IMG/VR virus record: IMGVR_UViG_3300025892_000021
Coordinates: 1-61,364 of that record
Origin: a virus
Reading direction: 5' to 3' (one strand)
DNA: 61,364 bases
In this document: piece after piece, positions 15,272 to 23,235 of the stretch
How positions within the stretch are numbered: position 1 is the first letter of the stretch
Layout: each line of letters starts with the position of its first letter
The notes under the pieces: model-generated
Database searches by the model: none
Told to the model about the DNA's origin: nothing
What the model saw: the letters and a program-made list of their open reading frames with translations, nothing else
Position numbers and translations under genes: made by a program

Positions 15272-15662
15272 TTTTAATTATTTCCCAACGATTATCATAA
15301 TTTAATCTAAAAGTACCTTGATGTTTTTCTCCCCAAGAGCATTCATTAGGAGCAAATAAACTCATAAAATATCTTCCATTATCTTTTTTATATAAATGAT
15401 ATATTTGCCCAATAACAGGTTTCATTCTCATCTCTGCATTAAATATTATTTCGTTCCATTTAACATCTTCAGCTAATTCTTCTAATTCTTTTTTTAATTT
15501 ATTAAATCTTTCTTCGTAGTGTTTGTTTGCAGAATGTACTGCACCAACTTTCCATCCACCAAGACTATGGTCGGGTTTAATTACAGGTGCAGATAAATTA
15601 CTTGCATAAGGTAAGGCATAAGCGTTTGGGACATAATTATCGGGCAATTCTTTTTCACTCAT
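15264..15662 (-). CDS. DUF2452-like protein
   Basis: 132 residues. PYASNLSAPVIKPDHSLGGW, a central coiled helix (ERFNKLKKELEELAEDVK), then FNAEMRMKPVIGQIYHLYKK and SLFAPNECSWG. This order matches DUF2452 proteins, small bacterial proteins of unknown role. Overlaps the Ate-like gene by 4 nt. Confidence 0.75.
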   Translation of the reverse strand: MSEKELPDNYVPNAYALPYASNLSAPVIKPDHSLGGWKVGAVHSANKHYEERFNKLKKELEELAEDVKWNEIIFNAEMRMKPVIGQIYHLYKKDNGRYFMSLFAPNECSWGEKHQGTFRLNYDNRWEIIKSD

Positions 15663-16441
15663 CTAAAAAAATGCTCATCATCATATCTTTTTATCTTATC
15701 AAGGTCTTTTGTCTTTTCTATTTTAGAATCTCTCTCGCATAAAAACTTATAATGTTCTATATCATTAGACCACACGTCGCCATTCCAAAACTCAAATCCC
15801 TCGTAATCTGATTTATAGATACAAGATTTTTCGTAACCAAAACCTAAATACATATAATCTTTTTTTTGATCAATGCAATAATCTATCTCTGCTAAATTAG
15901 CATATTTGCCAAGATATAATTTTGGATTCTCATAATCCCATGCAAATTGAGTAGAAAAAACACTATTTGAGCCGACATCTCTCAAGAAAGTAAATGCAAT
16001 AGGACTGCCATTTACATAATAAAGAATAAAATATTTTTTATATTTCTCTCTTTTAATTAAAGGTTCTAAGTCCCAACTTTTAAAGCCTCTATATTTAGTA
16101 TATTTATCAAATATAGAAGTTAAAGTATTTAAATTAATGTCATCAGCACGAACAATCTCTGTAGCAACGTCTTTACATTTTTTTCTAGCTTTCCTTGTTC
16201 TTCTAGTATCTTTAAATAAACTTAAATCAATTCTTGTTTGTCTAGCTTGATACCAATCAGATTTATCTTCTTCAAAGCTATTTGACATTTTTTTAGGTTC
16301 TGTATAGTCATCGGGCAACCAACCTCCTTGCAGGGCTATCTCTTCTTCATATGAGCCAACTTTAGCCATGCAATCAAAAAATAAATAATCATATTCAGTT
16401 ATTGCACCGCAATAATGTTTAAAGTAAATCTTCATTGTCAA
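15659..16441 (-). CDS. Arginyl/leucyl-tRNA-protein transferase-like
   Basis: 260 residues. A central segment WYQARQTRIDLSLF then RRTRKARKKCKD resembles the Arg-rich part of ATE/Bpt enzymes, and the C-terminal half has GNAT-type features: LYYVNGSPIAFTFLRDV, LYLGKYANLAEIDYCI and YMYLGFGYEKSCIYKSDYEG, parallel to the YLGYY...MxYKxxFxP signature. Such enzymes add Arg or Leu to protein N-termini for ClpS/ClpAP or N-degron decay. The N-terminal Cys motif of true ATE1 is not complete (only HYCG and FDC). It overlaps the speD-like gene, so the two are co-translated. Confidence 0.55.
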   Translation of the reverse strand: MTMKIYFKHYCGAITEYDYLFFDCMAKVGSYEEEIALQGGWLPDDYTEPKKMSNSFEEDKSDWYQARQTRIDLSLFKDTRRTRKARKKCKDVATEIVRADDINLNTLTSIFDKYTKYRGFKSWDLEPLIKREKYKKYFILYYVNGSPIAFTFLRDVGSNSVFSTQFAWDYENPKLYLGKYANLAEIDYCIDQKKDYMYLGFGYEKSCIYKSDYEGFEFWNGDVWSNDIEHYKFLCERDSKIEKTKDLDKIKRYDDEHFFR

Positions 16442-16787
16442 AATTAGATCTATCTAAAAATTTATAACCTAATGATTTTGGTTTTAAATTAGATATATAT
16501 TTAAGCACCACATCTTTATCGAAGTATTTACAACTATAAATATCAAGTTGAACTAAATTAGGATTGGATTCTTCCCAAGAGTGCAGACTAATATGACTTG
16601 TAGTTATAAGACAAAAAGCACTTATTCCTTCATTGTCTTTTTTGTCGCATCTTACAGCTCTAGGAGCATATAAAATCTCCATATTTATTTCTTTTACTAA
16701 TTGTCTTATCCAAGATTTAGTAAAATCTATATTTGTGAAAGGAGTTTTTTCAAAAGTAGCATTGACAAGTAAATGATTGTGATCCAT
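16419..16787 (-). CDS. speD: S-adenosylmethionine decarboxylase-like (SpeD)
   Basis: 122 residues, typical of small prokaryotic proenzymes. GISAFCLITTSHISLHSWEE followed by LVQLDIYSCKYFDKDVVLKYI matches the SAMDC core: the Ser of TSH would become the pyruvoyl group after autocleavage, the His of LHSW is the proton donor, and the Cys of YSC the active-site Cys. The residue before the Ser is Thr rather than the usual Glu, so processing should be tested. Product would be decarboxylated SAM for spermidine. The start is TAATG-coupled to a 26-aa membrane peptide gene. Confidence 0.7.
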   Translation of the reverse strand: MDHNHLLVNATFEKTPFTNIDFTKSWIRQLVKEINMEILYAPRAVRCDKKDNEGISAFCLITTSHISLHSWEESNPNLVQLDIYSCKYFDKDVVLKYISNLKPKSLGYKFLDRSNFDNEDLL

Positions 16788-16867
16788 TATTTATTCCACT
16801 TGTATGACTCTCTAATGCAAAAAAAATATAATATAGATAGTAATCCAATAACAATTATAGCCTCCAT
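16787..16867 (-). CDS. 26-aa membrane peptide
   Basis: ATG at 16867 and stop at 16787-16789 are both in TAATG overlaps with neighbouring genes, so the ORF is punctuated on both sides. MEAIIVIGLLSILYFFCI then RESYKWNK is one hydrophobic span plus a short basic tail. Confidence 0.6.
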   Translation of the reverse strand: MEAIIVIGLLSILYFFCIRESYKWNK

Positions 16868-17070
16868 TATTTTTCGTCTCCTTGTCTCCAGTTTATGCAC
16901 CACTTATAGCTTTGAACTCCTGTGATTTTCCCCCTATCTTCTTCTTTTATTTGAGAAACTGCACTTCGTAAATTAGTTTGTAATGTATCAATCAAAACAT
17001 AAAGTTCTGATATTTGCTTGTCTTTTCTAATTAATTCCAATGTATATTTTGTATCTTTATTCATTACCAA
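16867..17070 (-). CDS. Coiled-coil hypothetical protein
   Basis: 67 residues with heptad-like helix (QISELYVLIDTLQTNLRSAV) and a basic Trp-containing end. No family recognised. Overlaps the Mpo1-like gene by 7 nt. Confidence 0.65.
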   Translation of the reverse strand: MVMNKDTKYTLELIRKDKQISELYVLIDTLQTNLRSAVSQIKEEDRGKITGVQSYKWCINWRQGDEK

Positions 17071-17378
17071 ATAGATAGTTTGCCTCTTAATACATCAAAA
17101 AACATTAACCAATCACAAGCTTTAGCTTTTAGTGTGGTTTTGCCTCCGTCTTTTACTCCTTCTAATGCTAGAGGTTTGTTTTTTTCAAAAATACGATGTC
17201 CCGACCAAGCAAAAGGATAAACAACAAAAGGGATCAAGGGAATTAAATACCAATGCCATTCGTAAAAAACATAAAACGCAAATCCAAGTGTAAAAAGCTG
17301 ACCTATAAAGTGCAATAATCTACATTTAGGATTTTGATGTTTAGTTAAATAAAACTCGTAATATTCTTTACTTATCAT
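17064..17378 (-). CDS. Mpo1-like (DUF962) membrane protein
   Basis: 104 residues beginning MISKEYYEFYLTKHQNPKCR followed by LLHFIGQL, two hydrophobic spans, then FAWSGHRIFEKNKPLAL and FFDVLRGKLSIW. The N-x-x-N-R-x-x-H, G-H and FE-KNKPA elements are the DUF962/Mpo1 signature; yeast Mpo1 is a Fe-dependent dioxygenase of 2-hydroxy fatty acids in the membrane, and bacterial relatives are uncharacterised. The conserved His residues are present. Confidence 0.8.
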   Translation of the reverse strand: MISKEYYEFYLTKHQNPKCRLLHFIGQLFTLGFAFYVFYEWHWYLIPLIPFVVYPFAWSGHRIFEKNKPLALEGVKDGGKTTLKAKACDWLMFFDVLRGKLSIW

Positions 17379-17382
17379 GATA

Positions 17383-17886
17383 TTAAAATTTATTATAATT
17401 TTCTTCTACTATTTTTCTAGCAAAATCTGCCTCATGCCAATCTTTAACTTCAACTACTTTATTATTTAAGTCTTTATAATGAGAAAAGAAATTTTGACAT
17501 ATTTTCAAAAATTGAGGATCAATATCAGACAATCCTTTATATTCTCTAACATGAGATATTGGAGTTCCAAGAATTTTCCAATCTTTTTCTCCATCATCCT
17601 CCATATCTAAGACACCAATGACTCTACATTCAACAATAGTACCCCTATCTATTGGAGTGTTATTGTACACCAATAAATCTAAAGCATCTCCGTCTTCAGC
17701 TTTTGTGCTTGGAATAAACCCATAACTAGATGGGTATACCATAGCGCTAATTAAACTTCTGTCATAAATAAAAGCCTCTAAATCGGGGCGATATTCATAT
17801 TTGACATTAGTATCTTTAGGTATTTCTATAACTCCATAAACTCTATTTGGAGAATTTGGATGTTTTGATATGTTGTATAAGTTCAA
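17383..17886 (-). CDS. ppa: Inorganic pyrophosphatase, family I
   Basis: 167 residues, normal for soluble hexameric PPases. EIPKDTNVKYEYRPDLEAF, YPSSYGFIPSTKAEDGDALD and LDMEDDGEKDWKIL contain the Lys, Glu, Tyr and Asp residues that bind Mg and pyrophosphate. It hydrolyses PPi, which would pull DNA and RNA synthesis forward. It is the first gene after a short gap from the upstream 77-aa gene and is next to the Mpo1-like gene. Confidence 0.92.
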   Translation of the reverse strand: MNLYNISKHPNSPNRVYGVIEIPKDTNVKYEYRPDLEAFIYDRSLISAMVYPSSYGFIPSTKAEDGDALDLLVYNNTPIDRGTIVECRVIGVLDMEDDGEKDWKILGTPISHVREYKGLSDIDPQFLKICQNFFSHYKDLNNKVVEVKDWHEADFARKIVEENYNKF

Positions 17887-17917
17887 TATTTAATATAATA
17901 ACTTTAATAGTTACATT

Positions 17918-18151
17918 TTAAACATCATTTAGAGAACTTTCTCTTTCTAAGACTTTACTTTCATCAATCCATTTTTTAGAATATTTGCAATATCTTTCAA
18001 CAGAAATATTTTGCATCTTAATGTTTTTTATCTTTGCCATTTTACAATGAAAGGCTAAGGCTTGTATTGGGCTGTCAGCCATGTAGTAGTGATGGCTATT
18101 TATTTCAGCATGATCTACTCCAATATTATATTCTATTCTATATTCATTCAT
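17918..18151 (-). CDS. Hypothetical protein, 77 aa
   Basis: MNEYRIEYNIGVDHAEINSH begins a beta-rich domain followed by AFHCKMAKIKNIKMQNISVE. No family recognised. Overlaps the upstream coding region by 8 nt. Confidence 0.65.
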   Translation of the reverse strand: MNEYRIEYNIGVDHAEINSHHYYMADSPIQALAFHCKMAKIKNIKMQNISVERYCKYSKKWIDESKVLERESSLNDV

Positions 18152-18335
18152 TTCTATTACTACATTCTTTTTTTAAAAAATTTAAATATTTTTCAACATC
18201 TTTTATTTCTTTACATATTTTTTCTAGATTTTCTTTATTGGGTTTATTTATTGCATGAATTAGTTCTAGAGAAAGTTCGTGCATTTCTTCTATACATTTC
18301 ATAAAATATCTTTTTTGCTCGATAGATAATTTCAT
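18144..18335 (-). CDS. Helical hypothetical protein, 63 aa
   Basis: Charged helices, Cys near residue 14, no family recognised. First gene behind the promoter at 18341-18369; 5 nt separate the -10 box from the ATG. Confidence 0.65.
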   Translation of the reverse strand: MKLSIEQKRYFMKCIEEMHELSLELIHAINKPNKENLEKICKEIKDVEKYLNFLKKECSNRNE

Positions 18336-18340
18336 TTATA

Positions 18341-18369
18341 AATATAACAAAAATTATAAAAAAAGTCAA
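18341..18369 (-). promoter_or_regulatory. Promoter, leaderless type
   Basis: TTGACT, 17-nt spacer, TATATT, 5 nt to the ATG at 18335. It lies directly downstream of the tmRNA 3' end and probably drives the 17.4-18.3 kb genes. Confidence 0.7.
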
Positions 18370-18378
18370 GTATAAAAA

Positions 18379-18774
18379 TGGTGGAGATGGCGGGAATTGA
18401 ACCCGCGTCCTAATAATCTTCAAGCAAGCATATCTACAAGTTTAGTCAATTTTTTTTAAAGTTATGATATTGACATCCAACTCCCTATTACAATTATTCA
18501 CTCAAAATGAGGTCTCCGAATACTCAGCGATACAGTTTATTAACAGGTAAACCTTTTCTGTTTTGCAGATAAATTACCCCTTGTCCTTTATATCTGCGTC
18601 AAAAGGCAAGAGGTAGCAGACTTACGCTGCTAGGGCAAGCGACTCGCTCTGAGGCGAGTAAGCTTTAATACGTGACTTGTTGCCATGTAAGAGTTTGCAC
18701 TTTTTTAACGAAGCCAAGTACACCTCCGACTTGCAATGCAAGAATTCAATTTTAGTCGAATCCTGTACATCCCC
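18379..18774 (-). ncRNA. ssrA: Transfer-messenger RNA (tmRNA)
   Basis: 396 nt with tRNA-like ends: 5' GGGGATG pairs with 3' CATCTCC, then ACCA; CCA is encoded. The T-arm reads GCGGGTTCAATTCCCGC. Pseudoknot 1 is visible as CGGAG/CTTCG plus GTACTT/AAGTGC. Twelve nt after it the frame GGC AAC AAG begins (18684), with A at position -4 as in E. coli, and runs 20 codons to TAA at 18622-18624: a tag starting GNKSRIKAYS and ending SESLALAA. The TAA lies in the loop of a TAGCAG/CTGCTA helix, as in helix 5. tmRNA rescues stalled ribosomes and marks the peptide for proteolysis. It is one-piece, not permuted. Confidence 0.93.
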
Positions 18775-18794
18775 ATAAAATTTCAAAGATCTAT

Positions 18795-18825
18795 ACTATA
18801 TTAATACACAATTTTTATTTTTCAA
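18795..18825 (-). promoter_or_regulatory. Possible promoter for the tmRNA
   Basis: TTGAAA, 19-nt spacer, TATAGT, about 20 nt before the mature 5' end. The spacer is longer than at other promoters here, so this is tentative; read-through from the upstream sigma operon is the alternative. Confidence 0.35.
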
Positions 18826-20428
18826 TATTAACACTTTCGAAAAAACTTTTAAAATCATTTTTTGAAATAGTTTTTTTTCTTACTAAATTAATTAATATAG
18901 AACGAACAGAAGACTTATTTAAATTAATATGTTTAGATATTTCCTCATATTTATATCCCGACCTTAATGCTTTAAGTATATAAGAATATTCATAGTTTTT
19001 ATATGGTTTTTCTTTTATTTGTTGGTATTTAGGAATCAACCCTTTTCTAACAAAGGTGGTTCTGTGACCATGAATAACATAAATAGGAAGTTTTAATTCT
19101 TCAGAAATAAAATTCATATAATCATTATTTATAAAACCTTCGATTAGAACATTAGATACTAAATAATTAAATTTACTTGATAATATTTCTTTAATTGTAT
19201 CTGAATTTTGATTTTTTTTATTAAGTTTAATTATTTCATAGCCTATATTAAAATACTCAACTATTCTTTTCTTTTGACATTCTGTAACATTATGCTTTAC
19301 TCTAATACAATCAAATAATTTACTTTTAAAAACCCTCCTCAAAAGCTTCATTCTTTTTATCCTCATTTTAGATGTTTCAAGCAAGACTCCTGTTTTGTAA
19401 AGGTGAGTTTCTTTAGCTCTAATAGAACTAATTGGCTTGCCTAGTTTTTTAGAGATTTCTTCTCCAGGGCAACCGCTTGTAGAAAGTTTTATAAGTTGAG
19501 ATTCTTCTTCATCCGAAAAAGTTTTTATATATATTTGTTTTTTCTTTTTTAAAAGAAAGCCTAATTTAAGCCATCTAGATTGATTAATTATTTGATATTC
19601 GGAATATTTACCATTTAAAAAATTCTTACTTATATACTCTCCTGTATAGGTATTAGGGTTTTTTAGTAAAATAGAAGATAAAACTTTTTTATCTACATCA
19701 TTAAAGTAAACATGATCGTTGTGTTCAAAAAAATCATTTATAGCATTATTTCCTTCTGTAACTTTTTCAAAAACTTCATCATTTAAAACTTTACTAGAAA
19801 TACCTTCTTTTAATACCCCTATGGATTTTACTTTTTGCACTATCTTCTGGTAAGTTATATCAATAGCTTGTCTAGTTACTCCGAGATCTTCGGCTATATC
19901 TTTTTGTTTTTTTCCTGACTGTAAACTTGTAAATATTTTACATTCATTATTAGTTAGTCTTGATTTTATTTCATTTAAAATGTACTTATATTTGTCGCCA
20001 ATATTTATATTTTCTACTTCAGCCTCAACTCCATGTGACTCAAGGAAAATATCTAAAGTGCTTTTCTCTCCCTCATCTGTATAATAAATTTTATCTACTC
20101 TATTCGCATTCCATTTTCCAGATTTCTTTTTTCCATCTGTTTCTCTAGAGTAAATCCATTTGATTAGATTCCTACAATATATAAAAGAGGTATGCTTGAA
20201 TGATTCAAGATCAAATTCTTTACCTTGAGATTCAACATAATCAAATATTTTTTGTTTATTTTTTACTAAATAAAGATTTACTTCCGACAAGAGTTCATCG
20301 CTACTTAGTGGATGACTATTACTTTTATATTTTCCAATTATTTTTACCAAATCCTGTTGGAAATCAATTAAATAGTAGTCAAACTTTTTTATTTTTTTGT
20401 GTTCTGCTGTATTTTGTTGGGAATTCAT
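18815..20428 (-). CDS. Sigma-like factor with extra HTH domains
   Basis: 537 residues. The first 200 parallel the gene at 21909-22592: a helical region, W-Y/H-rich middle, then a region-4-like HTH LTNNECKIFTSLQSGKKQKD followed by IAEDLGVTRQAIDI. The rest contains at least two further HTH-like segments (SGCPGEEISKKLGKPISSIR; RSGYKYEEISKHINLNKSSV). No region 1 and no clear classic region 2 are seen, so it may be an alternative sigma factor or a sigma-derived regulator. It overlaps the partner-type gene upstream by 50 nt and ends just before the tmRNA. Confidence 0.6.
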   Translation of the reverse strand: MNSQQNTAEHKKIKKFDYYLIDFQQDLVKIIGKYKSNSHPLSSDELLSEVNLYLVKNKQKIFDYVESQGKEFDLESFKHTSFIYCRNLIKWIYSRETDGKKKSGKWNANRVDKIYYTDEGEKSTLDIFLESHGVEAEVENINIGDKYKYILNEIKSRLTNNECKIFTSLQSGKKQKDIAEDLGVTRQAIDITYQKIVQKVKSIGVLKEGISSKVLNDEVFEKVTEGNNAINDFFEHNDHVYFNDVDKKVLSSILLKNPNTYTGEYISKNFLNGKYSEYQIINQSRWLKLGFLLKKKKQIYIKTFSDEEESQLIKLSTSGCPGEEISKKLGKPISSIRAKETHLYKTGVLLETSKMRIKRMKLLRRVFKSKLFDCIRVKHNVTECQKKRIVEYFNIGYEIIKLNKKNQNSDTIKEILSSKFNYLVSNVLIEGFINNDYMNFISEELKLPIYVIHGHRTTFVRKGLIPKYQQIKEKPYKNYEYSYILKALRSGYKYEEISKHINLNKSSVRSILINLVRKKTISKNDFKSFFESVNIEK

Positions 20429-21425
20429 TGCTCCAATTTATATTATATATCTTTTTAGATCTAACTAAAATTTTATCAAAATGAGATTGTTTTAAACCTA
20501 AGAATTCAGCGGTTTTTTTTCTGCTGTTTTTAAATTTTGGCAAAGTTTCTTTTATTTTAGGTATTATTTCACTATAAAATTTTTTTCTTTTTTCTTTTTT
20601 AGCTTTTTTGATATTTTCAATTCTTATTTTATGGTCTTCTTCTGTCATAAAACTAAAAGGGATTTCCCCCTCGCTCATTCTTTTTTTCATCACTTTTTTT
20701 TGAGTAGACGATCTTTGTTGCTTTGACACTCTAGGCGGAGGAATGCGAACATAAGGGTATTCTTTATTCCACCAATCTAAAGGCTCTATCCTAGTCATCA
20801 TTTTATAAAGAGTATTTCTACCAACTTTTAGATATTCAGCAGTTTTCTTTCTATTATTTTTTAAAAGTTTAAAAGCTTCTATTATTTGTTGTTTAGTCTT
20901 TTCCATCTCTTCCTTATCCCATTTAATCCATTTGCCCTTATATATCATGCCTTTTCTTTCTTCGATGGGTAAATATATACCCTTTCTATTTATATGAGAC
21001 CAATTATCTTTACCTTTTTTAAAACCAATAGTAGACAATAATTCATAGTTTGTATAATTAAACCTATTCGATTTTCCTTCATCTCTTGGCATTTCTTTTT
21101 TAAAAAGAACATTATTATAATTAGGGAATGAAGCTTTTTTTATTTGATCCCAATTTTCAAATGTTAGCCTTCTATTCATATGTAGTTTATAATTTCCATG
21201 AAACATAAAACCATGAACGGATTTTATTTTTTTTACTAAACCTTCTTCTTTTAGTTTTTTTATCAAAATTAATTTTGCAAAATCATAAGATTTAGCTCTT
21301 ATAAATGTTTTGAAATCTTTTTCTGAACCATCAAAATAATGCTCAGTATAATTTATATTCCAATATTGATCTACATTAAATACTTTGTTTCTAAAAATTT
21401 TTTGAATACTCTTTGATTTTTTCAT
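20379..21425 (-). CDS. Partner-family protein with Fis-like HTH repeats
   Basis: 348 residues. Residues 20-110 form a domain shared with 22589-23011 and more weakly 25968-26435: YWNINYTEHYF, FIRAKSYDFAKLILIKKL, KIKSVHGFMFHGNYK, then W-x-x-I and SFPNYNNVLFK. The C-terminal part has two similar Fis-type HTHs (FKLLKNNRKKTAEYLKVGRN; LPKFKNSRKKTAEFLGLKQS). Basic throughout. It is nested between two sigma-like genes, overlapping both, so a regulator or cofactor of those sigma proteins is a fair guess, not shown. No named family matches the first domain that I can recall. Confidence 0.6.
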   Translation of the reverse strand: MKKSKSIQKIFRNKVFNVDQYWNINYTEHYFDGSEKDFKTFIRAKSYDFAKLILIKKLKEEGLVKKIKSVHGFMFHGNYKLHMNRRLTFENWDQIKKASFPNYNNVLFKKEMPRDEGKSNRFNYTNYELLSTIGFKKGKDNWSHINRKGIYLPIEERKGMIYKGKWIKWDKEEMEKTKQQIIEAFKLLKNNRKKTAEYLKVGRNTLYKMMTRIEPLDWWNKEYPYVRIPPPRVSKQQRSSTQKKVMKKRMSEGEIPFSFMTEEDHKIRIENIKKAKKEKRKKFYSEIIPKIKETLPKFKNSRKKTAEFLGLKQSHFDKILVRSKKIYNINWSNEFPTKYSRTQKNKKV

Positions 21426-21909
21426 TTTTGTCTTTAAAAAATAATTTCATTCTCTTGATCATTGAACTCTTTAACCTTGAAGTGTTAGTTGGCTTTATGG
21501 ATAATTCTTTTGAAATTTCTTTTACACTAAAGCCTTCTCTCAACATTTTATATATTTTATACTGCTTATTTGATAGATAATTTTGTATTTCTAGATCTAA
21601 TTTTATTTTTTCATCTTGAATTAGATAATGAAAAGGGTCTTCAATGGCGGGGAAATCTTTGTGTTGAAAATTTATAAATTTATTATTCCATCTCTTTCTC
21701 TCAGTTAAATATCTTTTTATTTGAAATCTAGTAATTGTCATAGCCCAACCTGAAAACGATTTTGAATTATCATATTCATTTCTTTTTTTTATTAATATCA
21801 AATTAACATTTTGAACTATATCTTCAGCATTTTTGTGATCATAAACCACACCATATACATATTTTCTTATTCTAGGTTGTATAAATTCTAAATCTTCGTC
21901 TGTAAGCAT
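21391..21909 (-). CDS. ECF-type sigma factor
   Basis: Start taken at the ATG of a TAATG overlap with the upstream stop (a GTG at 21918 is also in frame); 172 residues, standard ECF size. Region 2: VVYDHKNAEDIVQNVNLILI then KSFSGWAMTITRFQIKRYL (the -10-recognition helix). Region 4: LSNKQYKIYKMLREGFSVKE then ISKELSIKPTNTSRL (HTH that reads -35). No anti-sigma gene is recognisable. It could direct phage promoters, but the window's promoters look more sigma70-like. Confidence 0.8.
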   Translation of the reverse strand: MLTDEDLEFIQPRIRKYVYGVVYDHKNAEDIVQNVNLILIKKRNEYDNSKSFSGWAMTITRFQIKRYLTERKRWNNKFINFQHKDFPAIEDPFHYLIQDEKIKLDLEIQNYLSNKQYKIYKMLREGFSVKEISKELSIKPTNTSRLKSSMIKRMKLFFKDKNEKIKEYSKNF

Positions 21910-22592
21910 TAGCGACACTCTTTTTTAAATAAATCTTCAATTGACTGCTTGCCTATGGAGATTTTTCCCCAACTCTCATCTTTGAAAAAGTCAAATTTAA
22001 ACCTACAGCTAATTTTTTCTTTTAACTTTATCATATTAAAAGAAATAGCTTGATGAGTACATCCAAGAACATCAACCATATCTATTTGCTTGTACCCTTG
22101 GGATAATAAAGACATAATTTGAATTTCATTTGAAGTTAGCCAATTACTATAATCCTTCATTAATTTCATTAAATATTTATATTTATAAGAATCGTCAAAA
22201 TTATCTAAATCCTCACAACCAAGAGTTTCACAAGCAAGTTCAAAAGATGTTATTTTTCCATCTTCAGTATTATGCTCAAAATCTAACCTTCTAGATTTAA
22301 ATTTATCATCTCTTGCCTTACAATGATACCATGATATTGATTTTTTTAAAAAACAACAAATAACATATTTAAAAGTTTCAAAATTAAATTCAGTAAATTT
22401 ATCATCTCTGTAGTTGATAATTTTTTCTTTACCCTTAATTGCATTATAATTAAAATCGCTAAGAATTTCTTCAATAGACATAGCATGAAAATCTTTTCTT
22501 TTAGATCCTATCAGTTTTTTTAAATCTGGTTGGAATTCAGATAAATATTGATGAAATTTCTCTTCATCGGTATTTTTTTGAACAGTATTCAT
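21909..22592 (-). CDS. Sigma-like factor
   Basis: 227 residues, similar along its length to the first 200 residues of the protein at 18815-20428. A helical region with SIEEILSDFNYNAIKGKEKI, a W/Y-containing middle (SISWYHCKARDDKFKSRR), then a C-terminal HTH: LTSNEIQIMSLLSQGYKQID followed by MVDVLGCTHQAISFNM. Sigma region-4 logic is clear; region 2 is divergent. Its 5' end overlaps the partner-type gene by 4 nt. Confidence 0.65.
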   Translation of the reverse strand: MNTVQKNTDEEKFHQYLSEFQPDLKKLIGSKRKDFHAMSIEEILSDFNYNAIKGKEKIINYRDDKFTEFNFETFKYVICCFLKKSISWYHCKARDDKFKSRRLDFEHNTEDGKITSFELACETLGCEDLDNFDDSYKYKYLMKLMKDYSNWLTSNEIQIMSLLSQGYKQIDMVDVLGCTHQAISFNMIKLKEKISCRFKFDFFKDESWGKISIGKQSIEDLFKKECR

Positions 22593-23011
22593 TTTAAATT
22601 TTTAATCTTATTTTCATTCCTTATTTTTATTTCAAACTCATCCATACGGACTAATAAATGTCTAAATAAAAAATTATTTTCATTAGGGTAAGCACAATTT
22701 CTTATATTCTCCCAATCTTTTATATTAATAATGTTTTGAGATCTATCATTTGACCTGTCAAAATGGTAGTTTTTATGAAACATAGAGCCTCTTATATTTT
22801 TTATTTTTAAGAAAGGAGTATCGTCTTTTATCTTTTTAAATAAGATTTTTGTTGCAAGATCAAACGATCTAGCTTTTATTACAGATATATATGTTGACTC
22901 TTCTTTTTTATTCTCAAATAATGAATATTGAATCTTCCAATATTGATCAAAACTAAATTTTTTTGACCTAAAAGCTTTTTGTTTTATAGAACTGTTATTC
23001 TTCATCTTCAA
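22589..23011 (-). CDS. Partner-family protein, short form
   Basis: 140 residues, basic. Shares with the gene at 20379: FDQYWKIQYSLF, VIKARSFDLATKILFKKI, KIKNIRGSMFHKNYHF, then W-x-x-I and AYPNENNFLFR, but lacks the Fis-like HTHs. It immediately precedes the sigma-like gene and overlaps it by 4 nt. Function unknown; the repeated coupling with sigma-like genes is the main clue. Confidence 0.6.
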   Translation of the reverse strand: MKMKNNSSIKQKAFRSKKFSFDQYWKIQYSLFENKKEESTYISVIKARSFDLATKILFKKIKDDTPFLKIKNIRGSMFHKNYHFDRSNDRSQNIINIKDWENIRNCAYPNENNFLFRHLLVRMDEFEIKIRNENKIKNLK

Positions 23012-23234
23012 ATTCTTGATTTACTTCCCTTCTAAAATTTTCATTATTTTCATATTCACCAACAGACCTGCCTACTTTAAAAGCATACTTATCTATAAAA
23101 AATACTAAACAAGATATAACCCAAGGTTCATAATCAACAAGGCTAAAGTTAGTAAATAATAATATAAATATTAACAAATAAGGGGCAAATTTATTTACAA
23201 TATATTCAATCGCTACTGCATTTAAAAAACTCAT
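22995..23234 (-). CDS. Two-span membrane protein
   Basis: 79 residues with two hydrophobic segments (FAPYLLIFILLFTNFSLV and EPWVISCLVFFIDKYAF) and an acidic tail. No family recognised. Overlaps the partner gene by 17 nt. Confidence 0.65.
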   Translation of the reverse strand: MSFLNAVAIEYIVNKFAPYLLIFILLFTNFSLVDYEPWVISCLVFFIDKYAFKVGRSVGEYENNENFRREVNQEFEDEE

Positions 23235-23235
23235 G

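Noticed and set aside
18622-18708. tmRNA tag starting GCA AAC and ending with LP and TAG
   Set aside because: That frame lies too close to pseudoknot 1 and lacks the hydrophobic AA end; the GGC frame has the right spacing, A at -4 and LALAA.
22589-23011. Partner-family proteins as anti-sigma factors of a known class
   Set aside because: No zinc-binding HxxxCxxC or kinase-like motif is visible, so calling them anti-sigma would be invention.
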